From contig CANJMQ010000028.1 of assembly GCA_947475225.1 (NCBI GenBank), positions 1 to 44,881 on the forward strand: a DNA stretch of 44,881 nucleotides, written 5' to 3'. The translations under genes and the position numbers were made by a program. How positions within the stretch are numbered: position 1 is the stretch's first letter; each line of letters starts with the position of its first letter. Source of the stretch: Bradyrhizobiaceae bacterium. GTDB lineage: Bacteria > Pseudomonadota > Alphaproteobacteria > Rhizobiales > Aestuariivirgaceae. Shown piece by piece: positions 15,983 through 24,120 of the stretch. The notes beneath the pieces were generated by a model, which saw only the letters and a program-made list of their open reading frames with translations, made no database searches and had not been told where the DNA came from.

Positions 15983-17590
15983 CTACTGCTTGAGGCTGTT
16001 GTAGGCGAAGCCCGCGCCGATGTTCTGGAAGGCCTTCACCAATTCGGGCGGATTGCTGACGTCGAAAAATGTGTCGGGGCTGCTGGCGCACTTGTCGCGC
16101 AGGATCGACTTGTAAGCCAGATCGGCTGCGCTGAACTGCAGGGCGATCACGTAGATCTTGATGTTCTGGCTCTTCATGTTGTTGCAGATCGTCACCATGT
16201 CGGTGTTGACCTCATCGGTAAGTGCTATCTGCTCGGTGACTGAATTGGCCGGGTCTTGGATCTGGCCGAGGGTGTCGGCACCTCCTGCGGTGGGACCTCC
16301 GCTCTTTGGGTAAAAACTGTTGTTGCCGTCGGTGATCAGCACCAGCGCCTTCCGCACGCCGAGCTCGGCCACCTCCGCAGCGGTGAAGCCCGAGTTCAGG
16401 GGATAGTCCGGATCGACGGAGTCACCCCGGGTTTCCGTGGTGAGCATGTTCCACGCCCAGATGAGGGCGCCCGGTATGTACGTACCCGTATCCTCGCTAT
16501 TGTCGGTTGTTATGCCATTATCGAGCACGAACCTGAGATATTCCTCGGCGCTAAAATTTTTTAGATAGCTGCCATACCTGTAAGTCTTGCCTTTGGTTAC
16601 GAGGTCCTGAATGCCAGGCACTTTAGCGCAAATATCATTATCTCTGTCTGACAACACGCCGTAATAAGGCTCACTCGTCGGCGAAGAGCGGTTGATGGTC
16701 GTTCTACCGCGAGACGGCCTGAGATAGAGACAGCCGTACCAGGTGTCCGGGGTATGCCACCGCCAGTCCGTGCAAACCACCCCGCTGCAATCCCATTTCT
16801 CGCAGATGTAGGGAACGCCATCAGTAGTGCATGTAGCAAGGTAACTAGAGCACTTACTGTTACTCGAGTCCGTGTCGTTGCAGTATTGGATTGGGGTCTG
16901 CTCTCCAAAGGCCAGCCATTTCACTTTGGACGTCTTGCTGACATAGTCATAGTAGGGGCGGGGATCGTAGATTTTTATCAACCACCCGAATGGTACAAGC
17001 CCGACTTTTGCATAGTCCGACTGCATCAGAAGGGACACCAGTTCCTTGGCGGAAGACTTCAGCGCGTCTATTTTCGTCGAATTCCCAAACGGTCCGGCCA
17101 TTGACGGGCTGACGTCCAGGGCCATCACCAACTCAAGTGGCATGAAGCTCGGGCGCTTGACCATCGCGGAGACGGTGAGCGGTATTTCGTCGACGTTGAT
17201 AATCCTCGCGAAGCTCATCGGCACCTTGGCTTTTTGGGTGCCGACCACGCTGTCTTCGTTCGGGCCGCTGGTGATGTACTGAACGTCAAGGTCCCCAAGC
17301 AGTTCGGCGAGCCTGGGGTCGAGCCTGTTATTGGACGTGAAGTAGGCCCGCGCAATGCGGGTCATCTCGCTGGTCTTCTGCTCCGTCGTATAGGTCGTGG
17401 GCTGGGTCAGCGCGGCGGCGGCGGCCGCCTTCATGGCACCGTCGACTGCGATCTGCAGGCTGTTGCGGGCGTAAATGGCCCTGCCGAGATCGACCGCCAA
17501 CGCGGCGACAGTCATCAGCACGACGAGGGTGATGGCGACGATCACCGCCACCACGCCGCGTTCGCCACGTCCTGTCCGGCGCCTCACCAT
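15983..17590 (-). CDS. TadG-like protein with von Willebrand A domain (copy 2)
   Basis: A 535-residue paralogue of 14000-15574. The N-terminal 120 residues are nearly the same ([49 protein letters not shown]). The VWA metal motif is the canonical DVSPS (159-163), and a second metal-site aspartate lies in VLITDGNNS. The inserted module (237-287) keeps the seven cysteines at almost the same spacing while the residues between them differ. Probably an envelope protein held by the N-terminal helix. It has its own upstream region, shared with hemF on the other strand. A signal of duplication and divergence rather than a recent copy. Confidence 0.85.
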   Translation of the reverse strand: MVRRRTGRGERGVVAVIVAITLVVLMTVAALAVDLGRAIYARNSLQIAVDGAMKAAAAAALTQPTTYTTEQKTSEMTRIARAYFTSNNRLDPRLAELLGDLDVQYITSGPNEDSVVGTQKAKVPMSFARIINVDEIPLTVSAMVKRPSFMPLELVMALDVSPSMAGPFGNSTKIDALKSSAKELVSLLMQSDYAKVGLVPFGWLIKIYDPRPYYDYVSKTSKVKWLAFGEQTPIQYCNDTDSSNSKCSSYLATCTTDGVPYICEKWDCSGVVCTDWRWHTPDTWYGCLYLRPSRGRTTINRSSPTSEPYYGVLSDRDNDICAKVPGIQDLVTKGKTYRYGSYLKNFSAEEYLRFVLDNGITTDNSEDTGTYIPGALIWAWNMLTTETRGDSVDPDYPLNSGFTAAEVAELGVRKALVLITDGNNSFYPKSGGPTAGGADTLGQIQDPANSVTEQIALTDEVNTDMVTICNNMKSQNIKIYVIALQFSAADLAYKSILRDKCASSPDTFFDVSNPPELVKAFQNIGAGFAYNSLKQ

Positions 17591-17759
17591 GTATGATTTC
17601 CGCCCTTTAGATCGCCCTAAGGTAGCACAACAGGCAGTTTTTATGCAATCGATTTACCACCCATGGTTATCAATTTCACTTTTTCAGGGGCTTGACGCTG
17701 CCGCTGTTCAAGCCATCGAAACGAATGCTAGGGTTTCGGAAAATCGACAGGAACCGCCG

Positions 17760-18596
17760 ATGAACGACACCCTTCCCGCCCGACAGGCCGCCGCCAGACA
17801 GTGGTTCGAGACCCTACGAGACCGCACTTGCGCTGCGCTGGAGGAAATCGAGGGCGGGGTCCGCTTCGAGCGCAAGGCCTGGGAGCGGCCGGACGGTGGC
17901 GGCGGCGTCATGAGCATGCTGCACGGCACGGTCTTCGAGAAGGCGGGCGTGCACACCTCCACGGTGCATGGCCAGTTCTCGCCCGAGTTCAGGAAGCAGA
18001 TCCCCGGCGCCGAGGAGGACCCGCGTTTCTGGGCCTCCGGCATCTCGCTGATCATCCACCCGTGGAACCCCTTCGTGCCGGCCGTTCACATGAACACCCG
18101 CTTCATCGTGACCACCAGGACATGGTTCGGCGGCGGTGCCGACCTGACCCCGCTGCTCGACCGCCGCCGGGTGCAGGACCATGCGGACTCAGCCGACTTC
18201 CACGCCGCCATGAAGGGCGCCTGCGATGCCCATGCCGTGGCGGATTATGAAAAATTCAGGAAGTGGTGCGACGAATATTTCTTCCTGCCCCACCGCAACG
18301 AGCCGCGCGGCATCGGCGGCATCTTCTATGACCACTTCAACTCGGGCGACTGGTCGAAGGACTTCGCCTTCACGAAAGATGTTGGCCTCGCCCTCCTCGA
18401 CATCTACCCCAAGCTGGTGCGGCGGAACATGAACACTCCGCACACGGAGGATGACCGAGAGGAACAGCTTGTGCGGCGCGGCCGCTATGTTGAATACAAC
18501 CTGCTCTATGACCGCGGCACCATCTTCGGGCTGAAGACGGGAGGCAACGTCGAGTCGATCCTGTCCTCCATGCCGCCCATCGTGAAGTGGCCCTGA
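17760..18596 (+). CDS. hemF: Oxygen-dependent coproporphyrinogen III oxidase
   Basis: A 278-residue enzyme converting coproporphyrinogen III to protoporphyrinogen IX with oxygen, in haem biosynthesis. Diagnostic stretches: [71 protein letters not shown] and [20 protein letters not shown]. The ATG at 17760 has AGGAA six bases upstream. It is 15 bases ahead of apt, so the two are likely co-transcribed. Its first ~170 bases plus leader are duplicated in decayed form at 15739-15876. Confidence 0.95.
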   Translation: MNDTLPARQAAARQWFETLRDRTCAALEEIEGGVRFERKAWERPDGGGGVMSMLHGTVFEKAGVHTSTVHGQFSPEFRKQIPGAEEDPRFWASGISLIIHPWNPFVPAVHMNTRFIVTTRTWFGGGADLTPLLDRRRVQDHADSADFHAAMKGACDAHAVADYEKFRKWCDEYFFLPHRNEPRGIGGIFYDHFNSGDWSKDFAFTKDVGLALLDIYPKLVRRNMNTPHTEDDREEQLVRRGRYVEYNLLYDRGTIFGLKTGGNVESILSSMPPIVKWP

Positions 18597-18611
18597 GCGA
18601 GGGGGCGTCCC

Positions 18612-19157
18612 ATGGACCTGCGCAACGGCTTCGACATCAAGCGCTACATCCGCACCATTCCGGATTACCCCAAGCCTGGCGTGATGTTCCGCGACATCAC
18701 CACGCTGCTCTCCGACCTGCACGGTTTCCGCGCCGCGGTGGATGAACTGGCATGGCCCTTCCTCAAGGGCGAGATCGACTATGTGGCGGGGATCGAGGCG
18801 CGCGGCTTCATCCTCGGTGGTGCCGTTGCACACACCCTCGGCCGCGGCTTCATTCCGATCCGCAAGAAGGGCAAGCTGCCGTCGCGCGTGATCGGCCAGG
18901 AATACGCGCTGGAATACGGCGTCGACACCATCGAGATGCATGCCGACGCGATCAGCAAGGGCGACCGCGTGCTGCTGATCGACGACCTGATTGCGACCGG
19001 TGGCACGGCGGGCGCGGCCATCGACCTCATCCGCAAGTCGGGCGGCGACGTGGTGTCGGCGGCCTTCGTGATCGACCTGCCGGAACTGGGCGGTGCCGCG
19101 AAGCTGAAGGCGAAGGGCGTGAAGGTCCACACGCTGGTGAGCTTCGAGGGGCATTGA
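18612..19157 (+). CDS. apt: Adenine phosphoribosyltransferase
   Basis: A 181-residue cytoplasmic purine-salvage enzyme that makes AMP from adenine and PRPP. It opens with [27 protein letters not shown] and carries [30 protein letters not shown], and the PRPP-binding loop [14 protein letters not shown]. Substrates could come from mtnP (adenine) and prs (PRPP), both in this window. Close behind hemF with a 15-base gap; downstream is a palindromic repeat (19196-19258). Confidence 0.95.
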   Translation: MDLRNGFDIKRYIRTIPDYPKPGVMFRDITTLLSDLHGFRAAVDELAWPFLKGEIDYVAGIEARGFILGGAVAHTLGRGFIPIRKKGKLPSRVIGQEYALEYGVDTIEMHADAISKGDRVLLIDDLIATGGTAGAAIDLIRKSGGDVVSAAFVIDLPELGGAAKLKAKGVKVHTLVSFEGH

Positions 19158-19195
19158 ACAATGGGGTTCGGCATTCGCCTTATCGTTCACTTTCG

Positions 19196-19258
19196 CTGGG
19201 CTTGACCCGGCGATCCTTTTGGGCATCCGCGAAGATGATGACCGGGTCAAGCCGCGGC
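19196..19258. repeat. Interspersed palindromic repeat, family A (copy 1)
   Basis: Two inverted arms, GCTTGACCCGGCGATCC on the left and GATGACCGGGTCAAGC on the right, joined by a short centre. It sits between the convergent apt and MaoC genes and could fold as a hairpin at both mRNA ends. The same arm sequence (gacccgg/ccgggtc with ggatc) recurs at 20259 and 22963. Confidence 0.65.
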
Positions 19259-19296
19259 AATGTGAAGCCAAGGGAATAGAGCGGTAAGCCGTATCG

Positions 19297-19779
19297 CTAT
19301 TGAGCCCTCTTGGGCGTCAGCACCTTGCCCTCGAAGGAGAACACCAGTTCGCCCTTCTGGTTGAAGCCTTCGTTCATCGAGAAGACCAGCCCCCAACCGG
19401 GCCGCGAGTTGAGGTCGCGCTTGGCCATGACGGTGGAGCGATAGGTGATGGTGTCGCCCGGCGTCACGGGCCTCAGCCAGCGCAGGTTGGTGAAGCCAGG
19501 CGACGGGCCGACGGGTGCCGGAACGTGGCCCTGCGCGCGCAACGCCGCCTCGGCCGCCTGATTGGTGGCGACATAACATTTCATCCAGCCCGCCGCCGTG
19601 TGCCAGCCGCTGGCCGACAGCACACCGAAGGGACCGTTGCGCGCTGCCTCCTCGTCGAGATGGAAGGGCTGCGGATCATACTGCCTCGCGAAGGCGATGA
19701 TCGCCTCGCGGGTGAAATGATGGCTGCCGAGGTCGACGACGCGGCCTGCCTCGATATCTTCGAGATAAAGCCCGATCAT
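19297..19779 (-). CDS. MaoC-family dehydratase (downstream member of the pair)
   Basis: A 160-residue single hot-dog-fold protein. The hydratase-2 pattern ARQYDPQPFHLDEEAA (Asp and His of the (R)-enoyl-CoA hydratase type) is intact, followed by SASGWHTAA. These proteins hydrate or dehydrate acyl-CoA double bonds. Substrate not known. The start overlaps the stop of the upstream MaoC gene by four bases (ATGA), so both are translated together and may form a heteromer like two-subunit hydratases. The fatty-acid or polyester context is not visible here. Confidence 0.87.
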   Translation of the reverse strand: MIGLYLEDIEAGRVVDLGSHHFTREAIIAFARQYDPQPFHLDEEAARNGPFGVLSASGWHTAAGWMKCYVATNQAAEAALRAQGHVPAPVGPSPGFTNLRWLRPVTPGDTITYRSTVMAKRDLNSRPGWGLVFSMNEGFNQKGELVFSFEGKVLTPKRAQ

Positions 19780-20228
19780 GGATTGCGTACCTTCATGAAC
19801 TGGATGCCGGTGATCTCCACCTTGAGTTCGCCCGCCGCGGTCATGAGTTCAAACTTCATCTTGAGGATGCCCATCTCCGGTCGCTTCGTTGAAACGCGGC
19901 GCGACAGCACCGTGGCGCGGCCGGTGAGCGTCTCGCCCGCATACACGGGCTTCAGCCACTTCGCCTCTTCCATGCCGTTGGATGCCATGGCGGCGGACGT
20001 GTTGGCAAAGCCATCGACCGCAAGGCGCACGAGGATGGCGCTCGACTGCCAGCCAGAAGCCGCCAATCCTCCGAGTACGGAATGCCTTGCCGCATCCTCG
20101 TCAAGGTGGAAGGGTTGCGGGTCCCACTCGCGGGCATAGGCGATCACCTCTTCCTTTGAGAGGTGATAGGTGCCGAAGGGTATGACGAGGCCTTCGGGGA
20201 AGTCTTCATAGTGAAGCAGGCCAGACAC
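19776..20228 (-). CDS. MaoC-family dehydratase (upstream member of the pair)
   Basis: A 150-residue hot-dog-fold protein with the same pattern as its partner (AREWDPQPFHLDEDAA, AASGWQSSA). I start it at GTG 20228 (VSGLLHYEDFPEGL): GGGAG lies eight bases upstream. A longer reading from 20276 would run into the family A palindrome, which supplies only repeat-derived residues. Its stop overlaps the next MaoC start. It shares the DPQPFHLDE core with its neighbour, so the two are paralogues. Confidence 0.83.
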   Translation of the reverse strand: MSGLLHYEDFPEGLVIPFGTYHLSKEEVIAYAREWDPQPFHLDEDAARHSVLGGLAASGWQSSAILVRLAVDGFANTSAAMASNGMEEAKWLKPVYAGETLTGRATVLSRRVSTKRPEMGILKMKFELMTAAGELKVEITGIQFMKVRNP

Positions 20229-20258
20229 GAGTTCCGCTCCCTGGATAAATTCAGCTTG

Positions 20259-20326
20259 CGCGGACTTGATCCGCAAATCAGTTTCCCGTGGTTGCCAAAA
20301 AGGATCGCCGGGTCAAGCCCGGCGAC
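20259..20326. repeat. Interspersed palindromic repeat, family A (copy 2)
   Basis: Arms CGGACTTGATCCGC and AAGGATCGCCGGGTCAAGCCCG around a short centre, between ychF and the MaoC pair. The core GGATCGCCGGGTCAAGCC is the same as in copy 1. Confidence 0.65.
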
Positions 20327-20339
20327 AGTGAATAGCCGA

Positions 20340-21437
20340 TCAAGTATTGAACCGGAAATGCATGACGTCACCGTCCCTGACGACATAGTCCTTGCCTTCC
20401 AGCCGGAACTTGCCCGCCTCACGCGCCCCCGCCTCGCCGTTGCCGGACACATAGTCCTCGTAGGCGATGGTCTCGGCGCGGATATAGCCTTTCTCGAAAT
20501 CGGTATGGATGACGCCCGCCGCCGCCGGGCCGCGCGTGCCCTTGGTGATGGTCCATGCACGGGCTTCCTTGGGGCCCACGGTGAAGTAGGTGACGAGGTG
20601 GAGAAGGTCATAACCCGCGCGGATCACACGGTTGAGGCCCGGCTCCTCAAGACCGGCAGACTCGAGGAAGTCGTTCTGGTCCTGCGGCGCCATGACGGCG
20701 ATCTCGGATTCGATCTGGGCGGACACGACGACGGCCACCGCGTTTTCCTCAGCAGCGCGCTTGAACACGCGGGCTGAGAACGCATTGCCCTTGTCGGCCG
20801 AGGCCTCTTCGACATTGCAGACATAGAGCACCGGCTTTGACGAGAGCAGGCCGAGGCCGCGAAACGTTTTCTCCTCTTCCGGCGTGCGCTCCACGAGGCG
20901 GGCGGGCTTGCCCTCGCGCAGCAGCACCAGCGCGCGGTTCATCAGTTCGGCCAGTTCCTTCGATTCCTTGTCGCCCTGCTTGGCCTTCTTCTCGGTGTTC
21001 ACAACGCGCTTCTCGAGCGAGTCGAGGTCGGCCAACATCAACTCGGTCTCGATGGTCTCGATGTCAGCGATAGGGTCTATCTTGCCTTCGACGTGGGTGA
21101 TGTCGCCATCCTCGAAGCAGCGCACCACATGCGCGATGGCATCAGTCTCGCGGATGTTGGCGAGGAACTGGTTACCAAGGCCCTCACCCTGCGAGGCGCC
21201 GCGAACGAGGCCCGCAATGTCGACGAAGGTGAGCCTGGTCGGGATGATCTGCTGCGAGCCGGCGATCTTCGCCAGCACGTCGAGGCGGGGATCCGGCACC
21301 GCCACGTCGCCCACATTGGGCTCGATGGTGCAGAAGGGATAGTTGGCCGCCTGGGCTGCCGCGGTCTGCGTCAGCGCGTTGAAGAGGGTGGACTTGCCGA
21401 CGTTGGGGAGGCCCACGATGCCGCACTTGAAACCCAT
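20340..21437 (-). CDS. ychF: Ribosome-associated ATPase YchF/OLA1
   Basis: A 365-residue Obg-family P-loop protein. G1 is GLPNVGKS (8-15), G3 is in FVDIAGLVRGASQGEGLGNQ, and the nucleotide-specificity motif is NVEE (in YVCNVEEAS) instead of NKxD, the feature that makes YchF prefer ATP. A coiled-coil region (about 130-200) and a C-terminal TGS domain follow (TYFTVGPKEARAW...). It binds ribosomes and acts in stress and translation. The start is the last base of the pth stop (TGATG), so translation is coupled. Confidence 0.96.
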   Translation of the reverse strand: MGFKCGIVGLPNVGKSTLFNALTQTAAAQAANYPFCTIEPNVGDVAVPDPRLDVLAKIAGSQQIIPTRLTFVDIAGLVRGASQGEGLGNQFLANIRETDAIAHVVRCFEDGDITHVEGKIDPIADIETIETELMLADLDSLEKRVVNTEKKAKQGDKESKELAELMNRALVLLREGKPARLVERTPEEEKTFRGLGLLSSKPVLYVCNVEEASADKGNAFSARVFKRAAEENAVAVVVSAQIESEIAVMAPQDQNDFLESAGLEEPGLNRVIRAGYDLLHLVTYFTVGPKEARAWTITKGTRGPAAAGVIHTDFEKGYIRAETIAYEDYVSGNGEAGAREAGKFRLEGKDYVVRDGDVMHFRFNT

Positions 21438-22039
21438 CAGTTCTCTGCCTTCTTTGCCGGCTTGTCCGGCGCGGGATTGAGCGCCAGATGCACCTTGTTC
21501 TGGAATGACCCCTCCTCACCCTTGACGAGGAGGGCCGAATTGTCGGCGACGGCGATGAGCAGCGGCTCGAGCCAGTCGCGGTCGGCCTTGGCGAAGTCGC
21601 TCAGCACATAGCCATGCACCAGCGCCTTGTGGCCGGGGTGGCCGATGCCCATCCGCACACGGACGAAATGCGGCCCGCAATGGGCTATCATCGAGCGGAT
21701 GCCATTGTGGCCTGCCGCACCGCCACCCAGCTTGACGCGGACCTTGCCCGGCTCGAGGTCGAGCTCGTCATAAAGCACGATGACCTGTGACGGATCGATG
21801 TCGAAGAAGCGCATGGCCTCACCAACCGCGCGGCCGCTTTCGTTCATGTAGGTCTGGGGCTTCAGCACAAGCACCTTCTCAGCCCCGAGCAGTCCTTCGG
21901 AAGTTTCCCCCTGAAAGCGCTTGCGCCACGGCGAAAAGCCATGGCGGCGGACGATCTCGTCCACCGCCATGAAGCCGATATTGTGCCGGTTGCCCTGATA
22001 TTTGGAGCCCGGGTTGCCGAGCCCCACGATGAGGTGCAT
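21437..22039 (-). CDS. pth: Peptidyl-tRNA hydrolase
   Basis: A 200-residue enzyme that recycles tRNA by cutting peptidyl-tRNA. Catalytic His19 lies in GNRHNIGF; family motifs [42 protein letters not shown] and [10 protein letters not shown] are present. The C-terminal tail ([13 protein letters not shown]) is longer than in enterobacteria, as in other alphaproteobacteria. Between rplY (21-base gap upstream) and ychF (1-base overlap). Confidence 0.96.
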   Translation of the reverse strand: MHLIVGLGNPGSKYQGNRHNIGFMAVDEIVRRHGFSPWRKRFQGETSEGLLGAEKVLVLKPQTYMNESGRAVGEAMRFFDIDPSQVIVLYDELDLEPGKVRVKLGGGAAGHNGIRSMIAHCGPHFVRVRMGIGHPGHKALVHGYVLSDFAKADRDWLEPLLIAVADNSALLVKGEEGSFQNKVHLALNPAPDKPAKKAEN

Positions 22040-22060
22040 CTGGCCCTCTTTGGGTGAAGA

Positions 22061-22816
22061 TTACTTCTTCTTGGCCGGAGCCGCAGCCGCCGGGGCAGCG
22101 CCCTTGGCGGGAGCAGCACCCTTGGCCGGAGCAGCCCCCTTGGCCGGAGCCGCACCCTTGGCACCCGCAGCCGGAGCAGCACCAGCGGCCGGAGCCTTCT
22201 GGTTGGTCGCCGGAACTTCGGCCGAAGCGGCGTCAGACGAAGCTTCCTCTTCCTTGGCCTGGGCGCTGACGGCGCACAGCGTCACGTCGTCGGCAAGAGC
22301 CGACTTCACGCCGTCGGGCAGCTTGATGTCGGAGAGATGGATCGACTGGCCCACCTGCATCGCCGAGACATCGACGTTGATCTCGTCCGGGATGAGGTTC
22401 GCGGAGCATGACAGCGCCACCGTGTGCGACACGATGTTGAGAGCGCCACCCTGCTTGATGCCGGGGGATACATCCTGACCCTTGAAGTGAACGGGAACGT
22501 TGACGCGCACGCGGGCATCCTTGCCGAGGCGCAGGAAGTCGACGTGGACGATGAAGTCGCGCACCGGCTCGAACTGCACGTCACGCGGAATGGCGCGGAC
22601 GGTCTTGCCGTCGACGTCGAGGTCGATCAGCGTCGAGAGGAAGCGGCCGGTCTCGATGTGGGGGAGAACGTCGCTATAGGTGAGCGAGATGAGTTGGGGT
22701 TCCTGCTTGTCGCCATAGACGACACCGGGAATGAGGCCCGTACGGCGGACTGCGCGAGAGGCCCCCTTGCCTGCCCGGGCGCGCGACGCGGCCTTGAGCT
22801 GCACGATCTTGGACAT
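22061..22816 (-). CDS. rplY: 50S ribosomal protein bL25 (CTC form)
   Basis: A 251-residue bL25 binding 5S rRNA: RNA-binding domain RAGKGASRAVRRTGLIPGVVYG (residues 14-35) and the CTC-type C-terminal beta domain (VRVNVPVHFKGQDVSPGIKQGG). The tail after about residue 200 is alanine/proline-rich and ends in repeated GAAPAK units and KKK. The start has AGGAGT about seven bases upstream. First gene of rplY-pth-ychF. Confidence 0.95.
   Translation of the reverse strand: MSKIVQLKAASRARAGKGASRAVRRTGLIPGVVYGDKQEPQLISLTYSDVLPHIETGRFLSTLIDLDVDGKTVRAIPRDVQFEPVRDFIVHVDFLRLGKDARVRVNVPVHFKGQDVSPGIKQGGALNIVSHTVALSCSANLIPDEINVDVSAMQVGQSIHLSDIKLPDGVKSALADDVTLCAVSAQAKEEEASSDAASAEVPATNQKAPAAGAAPAAGAKGAAPAKGAAPAKGAAPAKGAAPAAAAPAKKK
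22095..22166. repeat. Tandem 18-base repeat in the bL25 tail
   Basis: Four adjacent 18-base units (22095, 22113, 22131, 22149; typical unit GCAGCACCCTTGGCCGGA) encode the GAAPAK runs on the minus strand. Units 2 and 3 are almost identical. Such in-frame repeats change copy number by slippage, lengthening or shortening the flexible tail. Confidence 0.8.
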
Positions 22817-22887
22817 GTTATACTCCTGAGTATGAATGATCCGCCCGGACTTCCTCCAGGGGTGAACGAGCCGAACGGATAAGCGGG

Positions 22888-22916
22888 CCTATAGCGGAAG
22901 GGGGCGGCGGCGGCAA
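22888..22916 (-). promoter_or_regulatory. Candidate promoter of rplY-pth-ychF
   Basis: On the minus strand, TTGCCG (22911-22916), 17 bases, then TATAGG (22888-22893), about 70 bases before the rplY start. This fits a housekeeping sigma promoter for the ribosomal operon. Confidence 0.45.
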
Positions 22917-22962
22917 GATGATGATAGATCATATTGCAAGCCGTTGTTTCCGCTTATGAATT

Positions 22963-23047
22963 CATCATACCCGGGCATGACCCGGGCATCCTTTGCTGCA
23001 TCGGCCAAAACGGATGGCCGGGTCAGGTGTTTAGCCGGGGCATGATG
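22963..23047. repeat. Interspersed palindromic repeat, family A (copy 3)
   Basis: Outer arms CATCAT...CATGATG; inner arms GACCCGGGCATCC and GGATGGCCGGGTCA. It also has a direct repeat CCCGGGCATGACCCGGGCAT. It lies between rplY and prs, downstream of the prs stop on the same strand. Confidence 0.65.
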
Positions 23048-23067
23048 GACTTGATCGGGTGTGCCCC

Positions 23068-24003
23068 CTACTCGAACAGGCTCGACACGCTCTCTTCGCG
23101 GTTGGTCCGGCCGATGGCTTCGCCGATCAACGATGCGATGGGGATGCAGCGGATGTTGCGGGCCACCTTCACCGCCTCGGTGGGCTGGATCGAGTCGGTG
23201 ATCACCAGCTCCTTGAGCTTCGAGTTGGTGATGCGCGAGACCGCACCACCCGACAGCACGCCGTGGGTGATGTAGGCGGTGACGTCCTTGGCACCCTGCG
23301 CGAGCAAGGCCTCGGCGGCGTTCACCAGCGTGCCACCGGAGTCGACGATGTCGTCGATGAGAATGCAGGATTTGCCCTTCACGTCGCCGATGATGTTCAT
23401 CACCTCGGACTCACCCGCGCGCTCGCGGCGCTTGTCGACGATGGCGAGCGGCGTGTCGAGGCGCTTGGCGAGTGCACGGGCGCGCACCACGCCACCGACG
23501 TCGGGCGACACGACAACCGTGCTGGCAACGTCGAGGTGGTTCTTGATGTCGCGCACCATGACGGGGCCGGCGAAGAGGTTATCGGTCGGGATGTCGAAGA
23601 AGCCCTGGATCTGGCCAGCATGGAGATCCATGGTCAGTACACGGTCGGCGCCCGCACGGGTGATCATGTTGGCGACGAGCTTGGCCGAGATCGGCGTGCG
23701 GGGCCCGGGCTTCCGGTCCTGGCGGGCATAGCCGAAATAGGGGATCACCGCGGTCACGCGCTTGGCCGAGGCCCGCTTCAGCGCGTCGATGATGATGAGC
23801 AGCTCCATCAGGTGGTCGTTCGCGGGAAAGGATGTCGATTGCACCACGAACATGTCCTGACCGCGGACATTTTCCTGGATCTCGACGAAGACTTCCATGT
23901 CGTTGAAGCGCTTGACCACCGCCTTGGTCATCGGCGTGTTCAGATAGGAGCAGATGGCCTCGGCGAGTGGCCGGTTGCTGTTGCCTGCCACGATCTTCAT
24001 CAT
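23068..24003 (-). CDS. prs: Ribose-phosphate pyrophosphokinase (PRPP synthetase)
   Basis: A 311-residue enzyme making PRPP from ribose-5-phosphate and ATP, feeding nucleotide, His and Trp synthesis and salvage by Apt. Motifs: [15 protein letters not shown] at the N-terminus, [38 protein letters not shown], the metal/ATP segment [13 protein letters not shown], and PRPP loop [12 protein letters not shown]. Length is standard. The start is at 24003 or 24000 (two ATGs). Confidence 0.96.
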   Translation of the reverse strand: MMKIVAGNSNRPLAEAICSYLNTPMTKAVVKRFNDMEVFVEIQENVRGQDMFVVQSTSFPANDHLMELLIIIDALKRASAKRVTAVIPYFGYARQDRKPGPRTPISAKLVANMITRAGADRVLTMDLHAGQIQGFFDIPTDNLFAGPVMVRDIKNHLDVASTVVVSPDVGGVVRARALAKRLDTPLAIVDKRRERAGESEVMNIIGDVKGKSCILIDDIVDSGGTLVNAAEALLAQGAKDVTAYITHGVLSGGAVSRITNSKLKELVITDSIQPTEAVKVARNIRCIPIASLIGEAIGRTNREESVSSLFE

Positions 24004-24038
24004 GCCCGAAATCCCCTGATCCGCCCCGCTTGCGAGGC

Positions 24039-24066
24039 TCTATAACAACCGTATGACGCGATGCAA
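24039..24066 (-). promoter_or_regulatory. Candidate promoter of prs
   Basis: On the minus strand, TTGCAT (24061-24066), 16 bases, then TATAGA (24039-24044), about 36 bases before the prs start. It separates prs from the lgt-to-lipoprotein run upstream. Confidence 0.45.
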
Positions 24067-24104
24067 AGAGCCATTTCGCTCATGCAACCATAGCGCCTGC
24101 TTAT

Positions 24105-24120
24105 GGCGCGCATGCGCGCC
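24105..24120. other. Perfect 16-base palindrome GGCGCGCATGCGCGCC
   Basis: A perfect self-complementary sequence that touches the stop codon of the lipoprotein at 24121. No T-tract follows, so it is not a classical terminator. It could be a protein-binding site or a 3'-end stabilising hairpin, though a hairpin would need an unpaired loop at its centre. Confidence 0.5.

Larger units (their letters stand above)
13900..17932. repeat. Tandem duplication: unit A 13900-15876, unit B 15881-17932
   Basis: Two head-to-tail units, each running from the 3' end of trmL through a minus-strand TadG-like gene to the 5' end of hemF. Unit A joins the intact trmL at its left; unit B joins the intact hemF at its right. 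At the internal junction (about 15876-15881) the hemF-like sequence stops and trmL-like sequence resumes. Matching landmarks include CGCG(C/T)TACCA at 13900 and 15881, CTGCGGCAACTGGGG at 13978 and 15959, the tadG open frames, and AAAATCGACAGGAACCGCCG before each hemF start. Confidence 0.88.

Noticed and set aside
14000..17590. A complete Flp/Tad pilus locus
   Set aside because: Only TadG-like proteins are present; no tadA ATPase, prepilin or secretin gene lies in the window.
18189..19271. Long minus-strand open frame opposite hemF and apt
   Set aside because: It is the complement of two well-supported genes; the product is charge-rich and without family features, as expected from GC-rich antisense frames.
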